Source of the DNA: Streptomyces sp. F001
GTDB lineage: Bacteria; Actinomycetota; Actinomycetes; Streptomycetales; Streptomycetaceae
Assembly (NCBI RefSeq): GCF_004187715.1
Contig: NZ_QZWF01000003.1
Span: 248,001 to 312,000, forward strand
Direction: 5' to 3'
Length of the DNA: 64,000 bases
Shown here: positions 63,735-64,000 of the stretch, piece by piece
How positions within the stretch are numbered: the first letter of the stretch is position 1
Layout of the letters: every line of letters starts with the position of its first letter
The notes under the pieces: model-generated
What the model saw: only the letters and a program-made list of their open reading frames with translations
The model's database searches: none
Told to the model about the DNA's origin: nothing
Made by a program: the position numbers and the translations under genes

Positions 63735-64000
63735 ATGGCACCGAACATCGCGACCAACACCCGTGTCTCCCTGGACGAACTGCTGGAGTTCGTACGTCCC
63801 CGGCACCGGGCCATCCTGTTCACCCGGCGGGCCGACGGCAGTCCGCAGGCATCCCCGCTGACCTGCGGCGTCGACGACTCGGGGCGGATCGTGGTCTCGA
63901 CCTACCCGGAGCGGGCCAAGACCCGCAACGCCAAGCGGGATCCGCGGGTCGGCGTTCTCGTCCTGAGCGACGACTGGAACGGGCCGTGGGTGCAGATCGA
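63735..64000 (+). CDS. PPOX-class F420-dependent enzyme (3' end outside window)
   Basis: The first 88 codons of a split-barrel flavin/F420 oxidoreductase: MAPNIATNTRVSLDELLEFV, then RHRAILFTRRADGSPQASPL and RAKTRNAKRDPRVGVLVLSD. The family reduces small substrates with F420H2 in actinomycetes. The substrate and C-terminus are unknown. Confidence 0.85.
   Translation, partial: MAPNIATNTRVSLDELLEFVRPRHRAILFTRRADGSPQASPLTCGVDDSGRIVVSTYPERAKTRNAKRDPRVGVLVLSDDWNGPWVQI

Overview
This window reads as the chromosome of a Streptomyces or a very close actinomycete. The GC content is very high and GTG starts are common. The genes present are typical of the genus: an Lsr2 paralogue, an F420-type oxidoreductase, paired SigF/SigN-like sigma factors, a perfect IdeR/DmdR-type iron box, and purine genes interleaved with tRNAs. 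From memory the gene order resembles the S. coelicolor purL-dnaX-upp-sigF interval, but no alignment was run.

Layout. 1-5.0 kb: a META lipoprotein, a mycothiol-dependent-type enzyme, and the overlapping purS-purQ-purL operon. 5.4-10.1 kb: lsr2, three tRNA-Gly genes, and an ABC exporter with a two-component system lying between two identical tRNA-Gly(GCC) copies; the sensor kinase has a frame break. 10.1-19.3 kb: purC, a dimethylformamidase-like gene, a repeat-bearing membrane protein with two frame breaks, purD, dnaX and the SRP RNA.

19.4-28.9 kb is the main accessory region. A tRNA-Ser(GGA) gene is followed by two tandem islands. Each is bounded by a 54-bp copy of the tRNA 3' end, and each carries its own pair of arm-type repeats. 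Neither contains a recognisable integrase. Island 1 holds a 2OG-Fe(II) oxygenase, a frameshifted HTH / XPB-like gene pair, a WYL relic, a vapBC module and a possible RelE relic. Island 2 holds an AAA-DUF234 ATPase and an N-terminally truncated gene that resembles HSP90-type ATPases. A third, nearly erased element may lie just beyond.

29-43.4 kb: two tandem Stealth sugar-phosphate transferases, an XPB/WYL protein, an azlD/lrp deletion scar, an Fpg/Nei glycosylase, and a five-gene galactoside operon (binding protein, two permeases, GH36, GH42) behind a palindromic operator. 43.5-49.6 kb: a CopC-CopD fusion with a frame break, then an iron-box divergon (cytoplasmic penicillin-acylase homologue, IucB-like acetyltransferase and cupin on one side, siderophore-interacting reductase on the other), then a DNA-glycosylase relic. 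49.7-55.4 kb: housekeeping and small genes, including upp, tadA with its partner, and tRNA-Ser(CGA). 55.5-64 kb: two SigB-family sigma factors; a MarR / efflux pump / YceI cluster in which both the pump and YceI carry similar beta-sandwich domains; an ArsR-VOC pair; and the start of an F420-type enzyme.

Several genes carry single-base frame breaks. Some may be assembly errors, so those gene models should be checked against raw reads.
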